From assembly GCF_029784155.1 (NCBI RefSeq), contig NC_073693.1, forward strand, positions 150,786,843 to 150,850,842: a stretch of DNA of 64,000 nt, given 5' to 3'. Every line of letters starts with the position of its first letter. The first letter of the stretch is position 1. Positions 44,378-57,170 of this stretch are shown here, piece after piece. Made by a program: the position numbers and the translations under genes. Origin of the DNA: Uranotaenia lowii (Eukaryota; Arthropoda; Insecta; Diptera; Culicidae). Under the pieces are notes generated by a model. That model was not told the origin of the DNA. It ran no database searches and saw nothing but the letters and a program-made list of their open reading frames with translations.

Positions 44378-45066
44378 TTTTCATTGAACATTGATGATAA
44401 AGACAAAAATATGATGTCACTTCCTGAAATCAGTTTTAATATTTAAAAACATCTTTCTAAAGAACATACATTTACAAATAGAGTTTTATCAGGATTTAAG
44501 AAGAATTTATTTATCATATTTCTAGACAGTTTCTTAGTTTCTCAGTCTCAGTTTCTACTTGACTTTTTTCTTGACTAGTTTGCAATTTAATTCTTCTTTT
44601 ATGTTACTGGATAAACAACGAAAATTTTTTCGGGCTCATGTTTGGCCACACTAGGGATAAATACATTTTCTGGTGTGATATTCAGGTCTCACATATTGAA
44701 GACATTCAATATAAGAAATTGTGTTTAATTAAAAATAATTTAATAATAAACTTTTAAATTTGTTTAAAACGTGGCTGCAAAATGTTTGCATTGTCATCAT
44801 GGACAAAGAATCGTGAATATTGAAGTTCTAAAGCTAAAGTTCTTTATAAAATAAAACACAATTACTTCATTTGATTTCAAATTCCCTAGGCATCAAGTCA
44901 AACTAATAAATAAACTATCGAAATCTGAATGGTTTTTTGATTATTTTGAATATTCAGAAACTGATTTGGAATTGAAATTGTCACGCAGCTTTGTAGAGTT
45001 TGAATATTGTTGAAAAAAAACTTAGTCTGTGACATTTTAAAATTAAAAAAAGTTTATAATACATAT
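44378..45066. other. Unassigned AT-rich sequence
   Basis: No supported feature. Confidence 0.3.
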
Positions 45067-45519
45067 GGTTGCCAGTTTTTTTTTTGTCAGCACGTATGCG
45101 GGCTGGGCAAATCCGGGCAATTTCAAACAAAACCTGGCCAAATTCGGACATTCGATTTCAAAATTGACGATTGAAAACCGGGCAATATCCGATTTTTTTT
45201 TTGTTAAAACCCATAAATTACTCAAAAAAATGAGGGGAAAAACAAGTTTTAAAAAAAATTTTTTCGTCAAAATCCATCGACAGGTTTTAAATCGTATTTA
45301 AGGCTTCTGAAAACACTTTCATGATTATTTTTAAAGAGCTTACTCAAAAAACTTCGTTTTGGAGGCATAAACAAACAAATTTTACAACAAACTTTGTTTT
45401 TTTTTGTTTGATTTGCCTAATTTAGTGAATAAATAAGGGCAAGCAGGCCGGGCCGGACTTTTCCTAAATTTTTATATAATATCCTGGCAAACCCGGATGA
45501 AACTGGACAATCTGGCACG
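45067..45519 (-). mobile_element. TIR element of the GGTTGCCAG family, uninterrupted copy
   Basis: GGTTGCCAG at 45067 and, at the right, AAACTGGACAATCTGGCA (ending about 45516) are inverted ends. GGGCAAATCCGGGCAA and AACCCGGATG blocks repeat inside each arm. The centre (45291-45333) corresponds to the insertion site in the split copy at 59127-62950, so it serves as an uninterrupted reference. No ORF. Confidence 0.65.
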
Positions 45520-45939
45520 CTTAATGGTATATAACCTACAATAAGGCCCTTCCAATGATAACGAGAGACATCCAAGCTTTGGCAATGGACTGAAATCGAT
45601 AACATGTGAAAATCATTTATCAAACAAACATAATATATTGAAGAAAAAACCAAATTTTCCCCCTCAAATGCAATCAGCGATTTAACTATGTTGGTTTATT
45701 TTAAAAAAAATCTTTTTAATACATTTTTTGACATCTAATATTTTTTATATATAGAATTAAAGTCGCCTTTTATTCATATAGGCACATAAATCTTTTACAA
45801 ATGTTATCTTTATTGGCGTGATGATTATTTATATTCCCTGTAAGAATTTTCTGAAATAAAAAACAAGACCGTTGAACCTAAAAGTAGGATATGATTGATA
45901 TCAACCTATCTAGTGTTCGATGAATTCATTTATTCAAGA
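45520..45939. other. Unassigned AT-rich sequence
   Basis: No supported feature. Confidence 0.3.
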
Positions 45940-46620
45940 CTAGCTGACCCGGTGTGTTTTGCTACACCTTCCAAAAATAAATGTAATTTGTAAAATTTTA
46001 TTCAAATTTCGATTTTTGTAAGCATGTTTTTCAATCAAACCTCATCATAGTTCAAAATCAACAACTTTGAAATGAGAGCTGCAGCTGGAGTTCCGAATTG
46101 CAATTCAAAGATGGTATATGTTATTTACTAAAACTTGATCTCTTAACTTGTTTTTCAAGATCAGAAATTTGTACTCTGTTTTTAAAGCTTCATAATAACT
46201 TAAATAATGTCAAAATTTATGGATTTTCCACCTTTTTTTCCCAAAGTGGGAAGTTACGAATTTCTATAAAAATATTTGTCACGTCTATTTTTGAGTAATG
46301 CCTAATATCCATACGCAACAAAAAAAAAACCTTCTTTTAAAATATGGTCTCTTCTTTGAAAAGCTGTTTATCTTTAACTTACACGGGAGCTCCCCCATCT
46401 TTTCAAATTTTGTCCCCCACTGCTTGAAGAAGGTAGGCTGATCTACCCGGCTCGAGTTTACATAAATTTCTAATTGAAAGAAAAAGATTCGCATATTGAA
46501 ATTTATTGCACATTGTACTTTATAGAAATAGAATGTTGAAAACCGATCAATAGCGTGAATCGGGACAGTTTTTTCAGTATATTCCTAAAATTCTGTATAA
46601 CGAGCACTTCCAGCTCCTGA

Positions 46621-46836
46621 GGCTTATTCTGCGACGCGAGTGACGTGACTCACGGAATTTCACTTCTGCGTTCTGACTCCAAAAACGCTTCAAAAAGTAA
46701 AATTTGTGTTTCGATGAGCTCTGAAGACCAATAACAGCTCAAACAAACAAAAATTTCGAGGCTAGAGAGGCTATTTAAGCCAGCAAAACAATATGAAATT
46801 TCGTAAGTCACGTCACTCGAGTCGCAGAATAAGGCC
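46621..46836. mobile_element. MITE with GGCTTATTCTGCGAC ends (216 bp)
   Basis: GGCTTATTCTGCGACGCGAG at the left and the complement of the right end (GGCCTTATTCTGCGACTCGA) are inverted. The match continues through GTGACGTGACT and AATTTCA, about 43 bp in all with few mismatches. The arms contain GTGACGTGACTCACG, itself partly palindromic. No ORF. Confidence 0.75.
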
Positions 46837-48294
46837 CATTATAGCTTGAAGTTTTGCCAAATAGCACTTATCATGGTATGAAAATAATCGATTTTAAACA
46901 GTGCAAATTTCTTTTTTTTAAATAAATTTATTAAACAAAAAATAAAAATATTTTAAAAAAATATCATATGCAAAAATATTTGCATCACTAAGTAAATTCT
47001 CAGCGTTCTTTATTTTCACTTTGAAAGTCAAATATTTAAAAATTTTGGCTAAAACAAATTTCTAAGTTAACATTCGTCCCGTATGTTGGGGCAAGTGTAG
47101 ATGCAAACCTAATTATTAGATGCGTCAGCGTTATGGCTTTAAAATAAATTTAATACGTATTTCTGATTTTTTGTTTTATCAAGTTTCATTGATATATCCG
47201 CAGTATTCCTGCCGTATAAATTTATGTTTGTTACTTCACTTTTAACGAATGCTGTTCAAAGAAAATGACCTTCATTTACAAAGACATTTGAGAATTTGAA
47301 ATATCCGTTTCCGTTTCAACATTCGGAATACACCTTCTGGTCTTTCTAACATATTGAATCATTTTGAAGATGATTTTTTTAAAAGTTCGACGTTTGCCCT
47401 TGCCCCACCGTGTAAGTTGACAGGAGGGAATATTGTTTTTAACACTTTAAGGGTATACTGAAAATTTCTCATAAAAAATTTGCTTCCAGTTGTATATCAG
47501 TTCTAAAGTCTCACTTTTCAAAAAAAGAAGCGGATCAAAAGTCTCTTTTATGCAGCCATGTAACACAGAACACTTTTCATGTTAAGTACGTACTTGAATT
47601 GGTATGTAAGTAAAAAGTACGGTGTTTTTTTTCAGAATTATTTAAAAAAGCTTCCATTTTCATTTCTAGATTCGTTTCAATTGTATATTTGCGCCGAAGT
47701 AGCAATTTCTAGAAGAAAACATATTTTTTATTTTTTTTGTAACAGAGAAAAGTTGAACGTTTGAACATGCTCTAGTGTTCCTTGAATGAAAATTCTTTCG
47801 GAAAATTAATTCCCTCAGTTTTGGTAAAAAAAATCAGTTTATTTCACTTATACTTTTCACTTATGCACACGTCAGTCCTATCTTATCTAATATAAAGTAA
47901 AGGCTCTTGATCAGTTCATGTGTCGGATCGGATTTTTTAATCTTCTTTAACTTTAAATGGCGTTTGATAAAACTTCAGTTAAGTACATTTTTAAATGATA
48001 AACAAAATATTTCCGTTCTACCTCTGTAGAAAACATCTTATTCATATTTCTGTTATCAATATGATTCAAAAATAACCTTGTAGGTGAAATGGGTTAAAAA
48101 TTTTATGTGAATTCTATATTTTTTGTATTTTTTTTTTCAATTGTCCGCAAAGTGTCATACCATTATTTCATTAGCATCAGACCTAAATTTATATTTTTTT
48201 GACAACAAATACTACCAACATTAATACGAACTAAATATGGGATTATTTTTGCAAATCTTTCAATTGGTTTTGATTCGATTGATAAAATACCAAT

Positions 48295-48900
48295 CCGTGA
48301 CACATCTAGGCGTCATTTTTTTCCACGTGCTGTGTACAATTAAGCAAGAAAAAACCTAGCTAGGTTGCATATCGCCCCCACGTTCATAAGAAATATAGGT
48401 AGTACTTGGTTGAGAAACAGGTGCATAATTGTTGAATTTTTCCAGCGATCAATGAACAGTATGTTTTGGTTACTATCCACTTGCGACGACGTTTGCTCGA
48501 CCAGAGAGACGAAAAACAAACCCCCGAAGAAAAGAAAATCTCTAGAAATGGATGCCGTGACTTTCAATTTCAGATTTCGGCAAAAAAAAAATTTATATGT
48601 CTTATTCGATCGGCAAAATGTCAATCTGGATCACATCTAGGCGTCATTCATAACCATGTGCTGTACAAATGAGCAAGGAATCAAGTAGAAAAAAAAATCA
48701 CATCAAGGCTTCAAGGCTTGCTTGACAAATATGCGCCAAAATATTCCCACTGATCAGTATGCTATGCCATGGTTACTATCCTCTCGCGACGCTGGGTCGC
48801 GACGCCTCGACCGTGGAGACGAAAAACAAACCGCCCAATGGAAAAAAAATCTCGAGAAAATGGATGTCATGACTTTAATTTGATTCGAAAAACTACAAAT
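48295..48900 (+). repeat. Diverged ~330-bp tandem duplication
   Basis: CACATCTAGGCGTCATT begins both units (about 48300 and 48633). Each continues through TGGTTACTATCC, a CTCGACC block, GAGACGAAAAACAAACC and AAATCTC.AGAAA. The units are diverged but collinear. Confidence 0.7.
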
Positions 48901-49078
48901 TTTGTATGGAAGCCACCCCTCCCTTAAGTCGGATGGGATTGTAACTATTTTAGAAACCACCGCCGGCCCCAAAAACCCTCAGATGCCAATTTTGACGATG
49001 ATCGGTTCAGTATTTTCCGAGTCTATAGGGAACAGACAGACAGACAAACATTTATTTTTATATATAGAAGAAGATAGA

Positions 49079-49989
49079 CTAGATATTTATTTCTTCAATT
49101 TGGTGTAATTGACAGACCAGATTTTTTGGTTAGCATTCAAATGCATCAAAAATAAATTCTCCATTAGTAGTTATAATCATTGGTAGCTGTTTTTTTTAAA
49201 CATTATTGTATTGTTATATACATTTTAAGAAATCGAAAAAAATCATGCGAAACATTTTGTTTATTCTAGAAAATTGCTGATTGAGCTGGTAAATTGATCA
49301 TTTCCATAGTAACTAACCATATGAAATCGGAAAGCTCAATGATTTATTTTGGAGAATGCTATCTTCTAGGGTTGTTACAGATCTTTTGCAAGATTTATTC
49401 CTATTAAATATTCGTATGAGGTACTTGATCACTCATGAGTAGTTTGCAAAGAGCAGGAATGTCAAGGACTGTTTTTGGCATGTTCGAAAATCGTCTTATT
49501 TCAAGAAAATCTTGTTCATGATGGAAAGACTTCTATCATTTACTATTTTATTGAAAAAAAAATCAATTGATTTCAAAAAGTAGCATTTTTAATTCGAAAT
49601 GTAACAATTAGAATTATGAATCAAATAAAGAGTAATATAATACTAACTTATCGTTCTTGTACAATTTTGCAAAAGTGACCCTTTTCTAATGTCAACAGCT
49701 AAAAAACAAAAATAAATAAACTGTAATACGTGAGTTTGGATAAGATTTTCTTTCTTAGAGTCTTCTTTAACATTAACTGTCATAAATTTTATGTTGAGAT
49801 GAGCAAGAAATTTGTTTGTTCACTAAATATTATTTATAAAAAATCCATTTGCTGATGACATAACGTCAGGTATTTTGAAAAACCGCCAAATCTGATAATT
49901 TTTTTCTATTAATTGGCAATGATATCTGCATTTAAATCATTGTCTTCGTCTTGGTGCTTAACCCTTTGAATTTTTAACCGAAGCGACGT
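49079..49989. other. Unassigned AT-rich sequence
   Basis: No supported feature. Confidence 0.3.
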
Positions 49990-50190
49990 GTTGGCAAAAA
50001 AAAAACACAAAACTTAAGTCAAAATGGTGTTCCCTAAATAAATAACGCAATGTTTTGTACGCCGAAACACTTAATTTTTATTTTTTGTAACATAGGACCC
50101 ACAAGGTGTAACGCTTTCGTTATGAAAATTAATCAATAAATTTCAACAAATTTTCAAATTATTTCGTTCAACTTGGCGCCCGGTATGTGT
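49990..50190 (+). mobile_element. Possible LTR end plus primer-binding site relic
   Basis: TTCGTTCAACTTGGCGCCCGG (50163 onward; TTGGCGCCC at 50173-50181) resembles the LTR/primer-site junction of the intact gypsy element at 3491-3510. An AATAAA lies upstream near 50134. The left limit of any LTR is not defined and no gag is seen downstream. Confidence 0.3.
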
Positions 50191-51054
50191 GAAAATCAAT
50201 TGCATTAATTCACATTGAAAAATTCTAAGGATGCGGAAGTTAAATTGAACTATTAGCAATAATGTATGTTGTGTGAAAATAGTAAGGTAAAAAGTGGGTA
50301 AAATAGCTGAAGATTTTCCTTATGGGATGACCACAATAAATCCGGTTTGTGATTTTTTTTTCTTGATGTGATGCTCAGCGAATTTCATTTGACGTCGAAA
50401 GCATTGAGCGTCTCAAAAAAATACATCACTACAGTGAGTATCAATTGTTAAATATTATTGGATTACTTGCAACTCTGCTTTAATTTTTCATGTTGGAGGT
50501 CTTAAGGAAAATTAATAACATCAATGCGTTTTGATGTGCTCCTATATGATTTCTGATCAAAAATAACAGAATTATATAGCTTTGAGTTATTTTGTCTATA
50601 CAAAAAAAATCAAACCGCATCGAACTCAAAAATCGAAATGTAAGGAATCTGAAAAACTGCATGTGTTTTTAAATCGTAAAAATCAACCAAATTCAGGATT
50701 TTTGAGAAGATTTGAAGACCTCCGGCGCGAAATATCAGAAAATTTAAAAATCCCCGTTTCTGAGATAGAGAATGCCAAATTTTGGTGCTTTAGGGCTTCG
50801 ATTTCTTTGCGGTCCTTAATGTGTCAATGATTGAATTTTCATAATATACTAAAAGAAAAATGCACCAGATGTTTTTGTTGAAATTTGGACAAATTCATTC
50901 TATCTTTACATAATCAGATCACCTATTATTAATGACTGATTTGGCTTAAAACTTATCAATTGTCGTTTTTTTAAATGAAATATCACCAACGCTCAAAGTA
51001 ATGAACAAACCTGATGAAAGATTATAATTCAGATCAGCTCTTCAGTTAATTGAG
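50191..51054. other. Unassigned
   Basis: No supported feature. The open frame 50582-50830 has no recognised motif. Confidence 0.3.
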
Positions 51055-51056
51055 TA

Positions 51057-52019
51057 CCGTCAAACGGGGCATCATGCAAAAGCAGGGTTAGATGCAACAT
51101 TTGTATACCACAACACTCATTCAATTTTTTTTCCATGTACTGTAATAAAGTTGAAATTGAATGATTACAAATTGATGATGACATAGTTTTTAACATCGTG
51201 AAATATTTTTTTAAAGTTTTTGATTCTCATAAAAAATTTTAAAAATTGAGCAATAGCTGAACAAATTTTTACATTTTTCTATGCCTTAAAAAACTTTACC
51301 TAGTATGACGGATTGGCTTAATGATATCACCTACAAACTTTATATTGCTCTCATTATCCTATACCAACACTGTTGGTGTATAAATATTTTTCGGACAAAC
51401 TATTAATTTTTGTAAATAAATATTTTTATAATCCAGTTAGCCGTCTGGGGCGAAATGCAACAAAATGCAAATCAGAACTAAATCTCATACATCGCGTTTC
51501 CATATGCTGGGATATGATTGTTTTTCATTATGCGTTTGTTAACATTAAAATTTCATCCATCCTAAGATTTATTTACATGATTTAAGATAATAGAATATTT
51601 TGTAGTATTTTTTACCCCTTAATGTATGCAGCAGATTAACACTCTTTTCTTAAAAACATTTTCGACAGAAAAAAAGGTAAAATTCAATTCGAACAAAACC
51701 AAAAATTACTGCTATTGGTGCTTTATGCGTCATGACATCAAAAATGTATCAAAAACTATAAATTTTCAAACGTTTTCATTTGATTTTACATTAATTACAG
51801 AGTTTGTTGCAACTTACCCCTTTTTCTAAGTAGGGTGAAAATCGCAAGTTTATGTAAATTTAAAAATAACTTGTTAAACCAATTTTTTTCTGACTGCGTC
51901 AATTTGATGTCCCATCAACCTTAAAACTTTTGATGTACAAGAGGTATGATTATCTGTAAGCATTAAGATTTTAGAAGCCTTTGAAGTTGAAAATTGTTGC
52001 ATGTTGCCCCAGTTGACGG
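51057..52019. mobile_element. TIR element of the CCGTCAAACGGGGC family, full-length (963 bp)
   Basis: CCGTCAAACGGGGCATCATG at the left and the complement of the right end (CCGTCAACTGGGGCAACATG) are inverted, with TA on both sides (51055-51056 and 52020-52021), as for Tc1/mariner-type elements. No transposase is present. Fragments of the same family are at 29395-29985 and 43205-43625. Confidence 0.75.
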
Positions 52020-52021
52020 TA

Positions 52022-55000
52022 TACGGTATTTTTTTGTCAGAGTGAATTAGACGTATTTAAAATTTTGCGAAGGATTTTTTTTTTATTAAATGCCTGACCA
52101 GATACGTACGAGAAAAAAATATAAATGCTGGCTATGGAATCAACTTCTTCAACTGGATTTTCCGAGTTTTGAAAATCTAAATTTCGACCACTGTCCCATA
52201 CCATATCCCAGATTTACTACTTATCTCTGCGTCAGGGTGTAGAAATCGGCCGCACGTTTGCAGCCATATAAAAGTTTTCAAGATCCCATACACCTATAGA
52301 TAGTCGCCGTCCTAAGAGAGAAGAACTGAACGCCCGTCTGATATGCGATTTGCTTAGCGAAGCAGATTGTGCACATGAAAAGGAGGAGTTAAGCTTACAT
52401 TCACATCATCAAAGTTGGTTTGGGGCAGCACATTTGTGGGGAGCCCCTGAATGAAAAAGTTAGTTCAGCGTCGGTGGGTGTTGAAATTAGACGCATGACT
52501 GGAACTTGTATCGTCTTCGCCGTGTCGGTTCAATCTTTTGCATCTTTCCGCCTAAGTTCTAGTAAGAGTTTTTCGGGATCGTGTAAAAAAGAAGGAGAAA
52601 TGGGATCCTTCTTTCGGTAGTTCGCTTTTCGGTCCCAGTAACTTCCCGTGTGGGAAAATCCCTTGTGGTGTGGTGTGGTTATAGTTTTACGGTGATATAT
52701 CATGTGGTGGATTTGGGACGTAGTGTCCGCAACATGCTGCTGATTGGGTGCTTTGTACCCATAAACCAGAAGATAAAGTTTGCGATTTTATCAACCCGTA
52801 ATGGGTGTTGTGTGGGGGTGGAGAAGAAATTACTGTACAGCTGTGAAATATGTGGGTGATTGATTTCGCCACTATTCCCAGATGACAGGTGCAAATCGAG
52901 CTTCGATAGTTTCATCTTTCTATACACGTGTGATTCTGACAAGTTCCCTCCAGTAAATATTCTATTAAGCAGTCCAACTCATAAAAAAAATATTCTTTTC
53001 AACACAATTCAATAGTTATTAAGTATTGAATTGAAAGAAATGTTATCGTTAAAATTAAATTTTAATTCTGCCTGTACAATGAGTTCCTAATAATAAATTT
53101 GAATAATGCAACGCCTTCCGTTTCCAATCAACCACAGCTTAGAGTTATTTGATTTAAACTAAAAAAATGACGGTTATGCTTTTATTACCATTTGGGATAC
53201 GTTCATTTGTTTTTCTCAAGTCCATATATCTTTTGGTAAACACAGCGTGTTCATTCCTAAATTGAGAAAAGTTATTTCTCGTTTCATCATTTTGAGGATT
53301 TGAAGATATTTTTTTTAAATTTACAGTGAATCATCATTTTTGAAACATTCATGTTAAAATCTTCGGATATCAGAACCTTGGAACTGTGAGCTTGAAATGA
53401 CTTGAGCCGAAGGAAAAAAGAAAAACTGCATAAAAAATTCGCATAGTTTTTTTTAACATGAGTATTAATATTAATTTCAAAGGTATCCGAGTTTATGATT
53501 GAAATCAAATTAATTTATAATTTTAAAAAACTTCGCTGTTATTTTTAAAAATTTCCAAATTTTATCAAAACTCCCAGTTCCAATAAAAACAGATACAAAT
53601 TCTTATACCAAACGAACAATGTTTGGTAGAAATTTGTTAAAGTGAATTGGTATAAGATAGTTATTTTATAAAAATATTGTTTATTACTGTTGAGTAATAA
53701 CTTTCAAATGCTCAAAATAACGACTTTAACTCTATCAAGTAGTGTGATTCGAATTAAAATCATATTATTAAAATGTAGCAATTTTTGCTTGAACGATTTA
53801 AAAAATAGTTTTGCATAAAATGTGTAAAAATAACTCAGAAATTTAATAAACGACACGTTTCTTTTAAGGTCAAATTGGTGGTAAAATCTTAAAAAAAAAT
53901 TTTAAATATCTGATTTGAACAATTTTTGAGTTTTGTCCAAAATTTGAAATAGTGAAGTTAAAAAAATGATTTGTCATCAAATTCACATACAGTGATTGAC
54001 TTAATTTAAATATCTCATCTATTTTTCTCATAGAGAACGTTTCTATTTTAATATTCATTAAGACACCACAGTCAGATGAAATTTAAATAAATTTACAAAT
54101 ATACAACTTTTTTAGTAAAATAAGTATGTGGTTTCTTGGAAAATTATCAATATCATCCACGGTTTTTTGACCCGAATGACAATTGTTAAAGGGTCTTTAA
54201 TAAATATTAATAATAATAATAATCCACGGTTTTAGACAATTTTGTTTCCTTCGGACCTTGAAGGACAATTTTAAAAACTCAAGGAATTATTTATCACAAT
54301 CGTTTTGAAATGAAATAAATTGTGATTGACTTACAATAACAGAAACTTTGTTTATAATAATATAGAAAACCCACAAAAAAATTTATATGCCTCTTCCTAA
54401 AAGAAGAATAAAACAAGATGCTTGTCAAGTAATACAGTGAACAGAACAAGAATAAAAAAAATGTTAATGATTGAAGTTTGTCGAAATTTTCTTCTACAAT
54501 TTGTTTTTAATAATCGAACGTGTAAATCAAGTATAAGTTTACTTTTTTTGGATGAAACAATTTGCGTTGAGGACCAAAACCTGAAAAAAGTACAAAATAA
54601 GAATAGTTCCTGTTAAGTTATTTTCTTACAAAAATCAGTATAATTTCTTAAAATTTACTGTGGAAAGGTTAATAATAATGCTAAAATAAGGTTGCCAGAA
54701 CGACCTTTTTGAATAGACAACTGCATGTTCAGGCTTTTTCAGTAAACCACAGCTTTTCCAGTTTCAAGTCGTAGATGGCACAATCTTACAGTTACAACCA
54801 AATTATGTCTCAATTTTCATTTTTCGGGTAGATTTAGGCCCATATTCATCATTTGAAGGTAGTTTTCCAACAGAGTTTTGTTGAAGTTCATGGTGAAAAA
54901 AGCTTTTCTGAATTGGCAAAAACTCACCAGCTCAAGAATTTACCACTTTCTGCTCATCTCCACTTCCGATAATATTTCCAATCAAATACTGCTAGCCATC

Positions 55001-55142
55001 TGGTCCATCCTGCTTCATCGGGAAGTACAATATTTTACTAATTTATCGGTCCAAGAAAACCACTTTTTAGTAATCTTCATGCAATTCTAATTATATGATT
55101 TAGTGATCTTAGAATTTCAAAGGCGTTCACGTGATACGAAGT
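52022..55142. other. Unassigned; GC-richer block then AT-rich
   Basis: 52190-52930 is less AT-rich, non-repetitive, and includes CCATATAAAAGTTTTC near 52263 (TATA-like). No exon is recognised; it may be host intergenic DNA or a 5' region. The rest is AT-rich, with an (AAT)n run at about 54204-54222 and an isolated AAGGTTGCCAGA near 54690 that resembles one end of the GGTTGCCAG family. Confidence 0.3.
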
Positions 55143-56173
55143 TCTGTAATCCGGGGTAAGATCGATCACTTTTTTTCAATATTTCTCGATTATTTTGTCT
55201 GTTAAGGGGAATGTGGAATGTTTCACGTTTTTGAAATCAGTACTGAACTTCAATAAACGTAAACCGTGGTTGCAGAAATTTGTTAGGCTGCTTAAAATTT
55301 GATTATAAAATCGATTTCGTCTTTGTTTAGAATCTGATGCTTTAGGGTAACATTGATCAGTCTCTATTTTGACGAGTTTTAACGAGTTTTCTTGATCATA
55401 AAGGATACAAAACACCTTCATAATATTTGCATATGCTTGTTTATCAATTGCTAAGGCAGTTCGGAACAAACTTAAATGATATCAAACTAATCATGAAACT
55501 CTTCAAAATTGAACACAACCCTTTGGTGGCTCAAAGTTTCCAGATTTGTAACATTTGTTCCAGTGAATGCTGATGTATACATAGCGGAATTACGGTGTTT
55601 CTTGGTTTAGATTCATCTGCGTTCCAGATAAAAACAACATCGTGGTCCTTAATGTGTTAAGGCCCAACAACAATTAAAATCCAAAGATGGACAATGATGC
55701 TGCATTAATGAAGGGGCTAAATTTTTACCATATCTAAAAAAAAATAAGTATAAAAAAATGAAATTTTGCCTTCGTTCAATTCCCTAGGCAATCGCACTAT
55801 TCCTTATTTATTTTTTCCTTCAAACTTTACCATTTGATAGGATTTCTAGCCTTTTATCCTAGTTTGGCTTCCCAAGCAATCAAAAGTCTCGTTAAAAAGG
55901 TCGAACACACCTTAATCAGCATAATCAATGCGCTGAAGTTCCTTTTATTCAGTCCAAAATTTAAGTTCTTATTGAAACTTTGAAGTTCCATTACAGATTT
56001 GAACGGTCATCCCCAGCTCATGTGGTGCTGCCGGTTTCTCGGCATCCATCTTTATTCCTCCCATCACCTCCTTCAATTGATACATGCCAGCACGCATCCC
56101 AGTTCTGCTACACAATTATTTGATTCGCTTACTCAAGCAATCAAACAACTTAATGGAAAAAATTAGTCCTGGT

Positions 56174-56236
56174 ACCAGATTTGAACCCGATCCTCCGAGA
56201 TGATAGCCAAACACGCTGCCACGATGCCACGCCTAG
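56174..56236 (-). ncRNA. tRNA-like (SINE head or tRNA pseudogene)
   Basis: On the minus strand TGGCATCGTGGCAG (A-box-like, about 56216-56230) is followed by GGGTTCAAATC (B box, 56178-56188) at tRNA-like spacing. A clean cloverleaf was not worked out and no poly(A) was found, so this could be a SINE head or a decayed tRNA. Confidence 0.4.
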
Positions 56237-56719
56237 ATGTTGCCTGACCGGCAGCTAAAATTCGAAGTGGTTATAAGCTTCCTAGAATAACCGCAAGGGC
56301 AGCCAGCGGCCAGCAGCAAAGACGCATGTTGATTATTACTAAGAAACATTATGAAACGGCGTATAAATCAATCATCCGTTAAATTAATATCGGTTTAAAA
56401 AAAAGGAATTCCATGTTTATAACTGTTAAGCATAAAATTATACAAATTCTTGAGTTTATCTTGATATTTAATTAATGAATTGCTTCAACTGACTTTCAAT
56501 GTGAGATAAATTCGTGGTATGTAAATACAGTTGGACGAAATTTTATTAAGTCAAATATTTACTCTTTTCAAAAACAATCATTTGCGAGTTAGCTTTAAGT
56601 AGTTCTGAGTTGAAGTTTCAATATAAATTATACATTTCAACAATTTCCAAGCTCCAAAAAATGATTTATTTATTATATGCCCTTTTGTGATGTTCGTTCA
56701 CATTTCATATTCATGAAAT

Positions 56720-57170
56720 GGCGGACATGTCTCAAAAAAGGCTATTCGAGGAACTTTTTGGAACTTCGAGTCCATAGAAGGCTATTTGAGACCCAATTTG
56801 TAACTTTTATTCTGAATGATGCGATTGACATGTCACATAAAAGGCTATTTGAAGAACTTCTTGGAACTTGAAGTTCGCAGAAGGCTTTTTGAGACCTAAT
56901 TTGTGAGTTTTATACCGTGTGGATTGGATTGACATGTCACAAAAAACGCTTTTTGAGAAACTTCTTGAAATTTGAAGTTCACAGAAGGCTATTTGAGGAA
57001 CTTCTTTGAACTTGAATTTCACAGAAGGCTATTTGAGACCTAATTTGTAACTTTTATACTGTGTGTGTGCAATTGACATGTCACAAAAAAGGTTATTTGA
57101 GGAACTTTTTGGAACTTCAAGTCCATACAAGGCAATTTGAGGAACCTTTTGTAAATTTCATGCTCACATT
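56720..57170 (+). repeat. Tandem repeat with ~115-150-bp units
   Basis: Units contain GACATGTCACAAAAAAGGC, TATTTGAGGAACTTTTTGG, AACTT.AAGTTCACAGAAGG and TATTTGAGACCTAATTTGTA. Three to four diverged copies are present, and a ~40-bp sub-unit (GAAGGCTATTTGAGGAACTT) is repeated within them. Confidence 0.8.

Larger units (their letters stand above)
45940..49078 (-). mobile_element. Helitron-like element, copy 3 (3139 bp)
   Basis: On the minus strand it starts TCTATCTTCTTCTATATATA, followed by TGTTTGTCTGTCTGTCTG and CCCTATAGACTCGG, and ends CCGGGTCAGCTAG|T. These ends match copies 1 and 2. The interior is longer and mostly different, with a MITE at 46621-46836 and a ~330-bp tandem duplication at 48295-48900. 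No RepHel gene is seen, so it is non-autonomous. The boundaries could instead be those of two partial elements. Confidence 0.5.
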
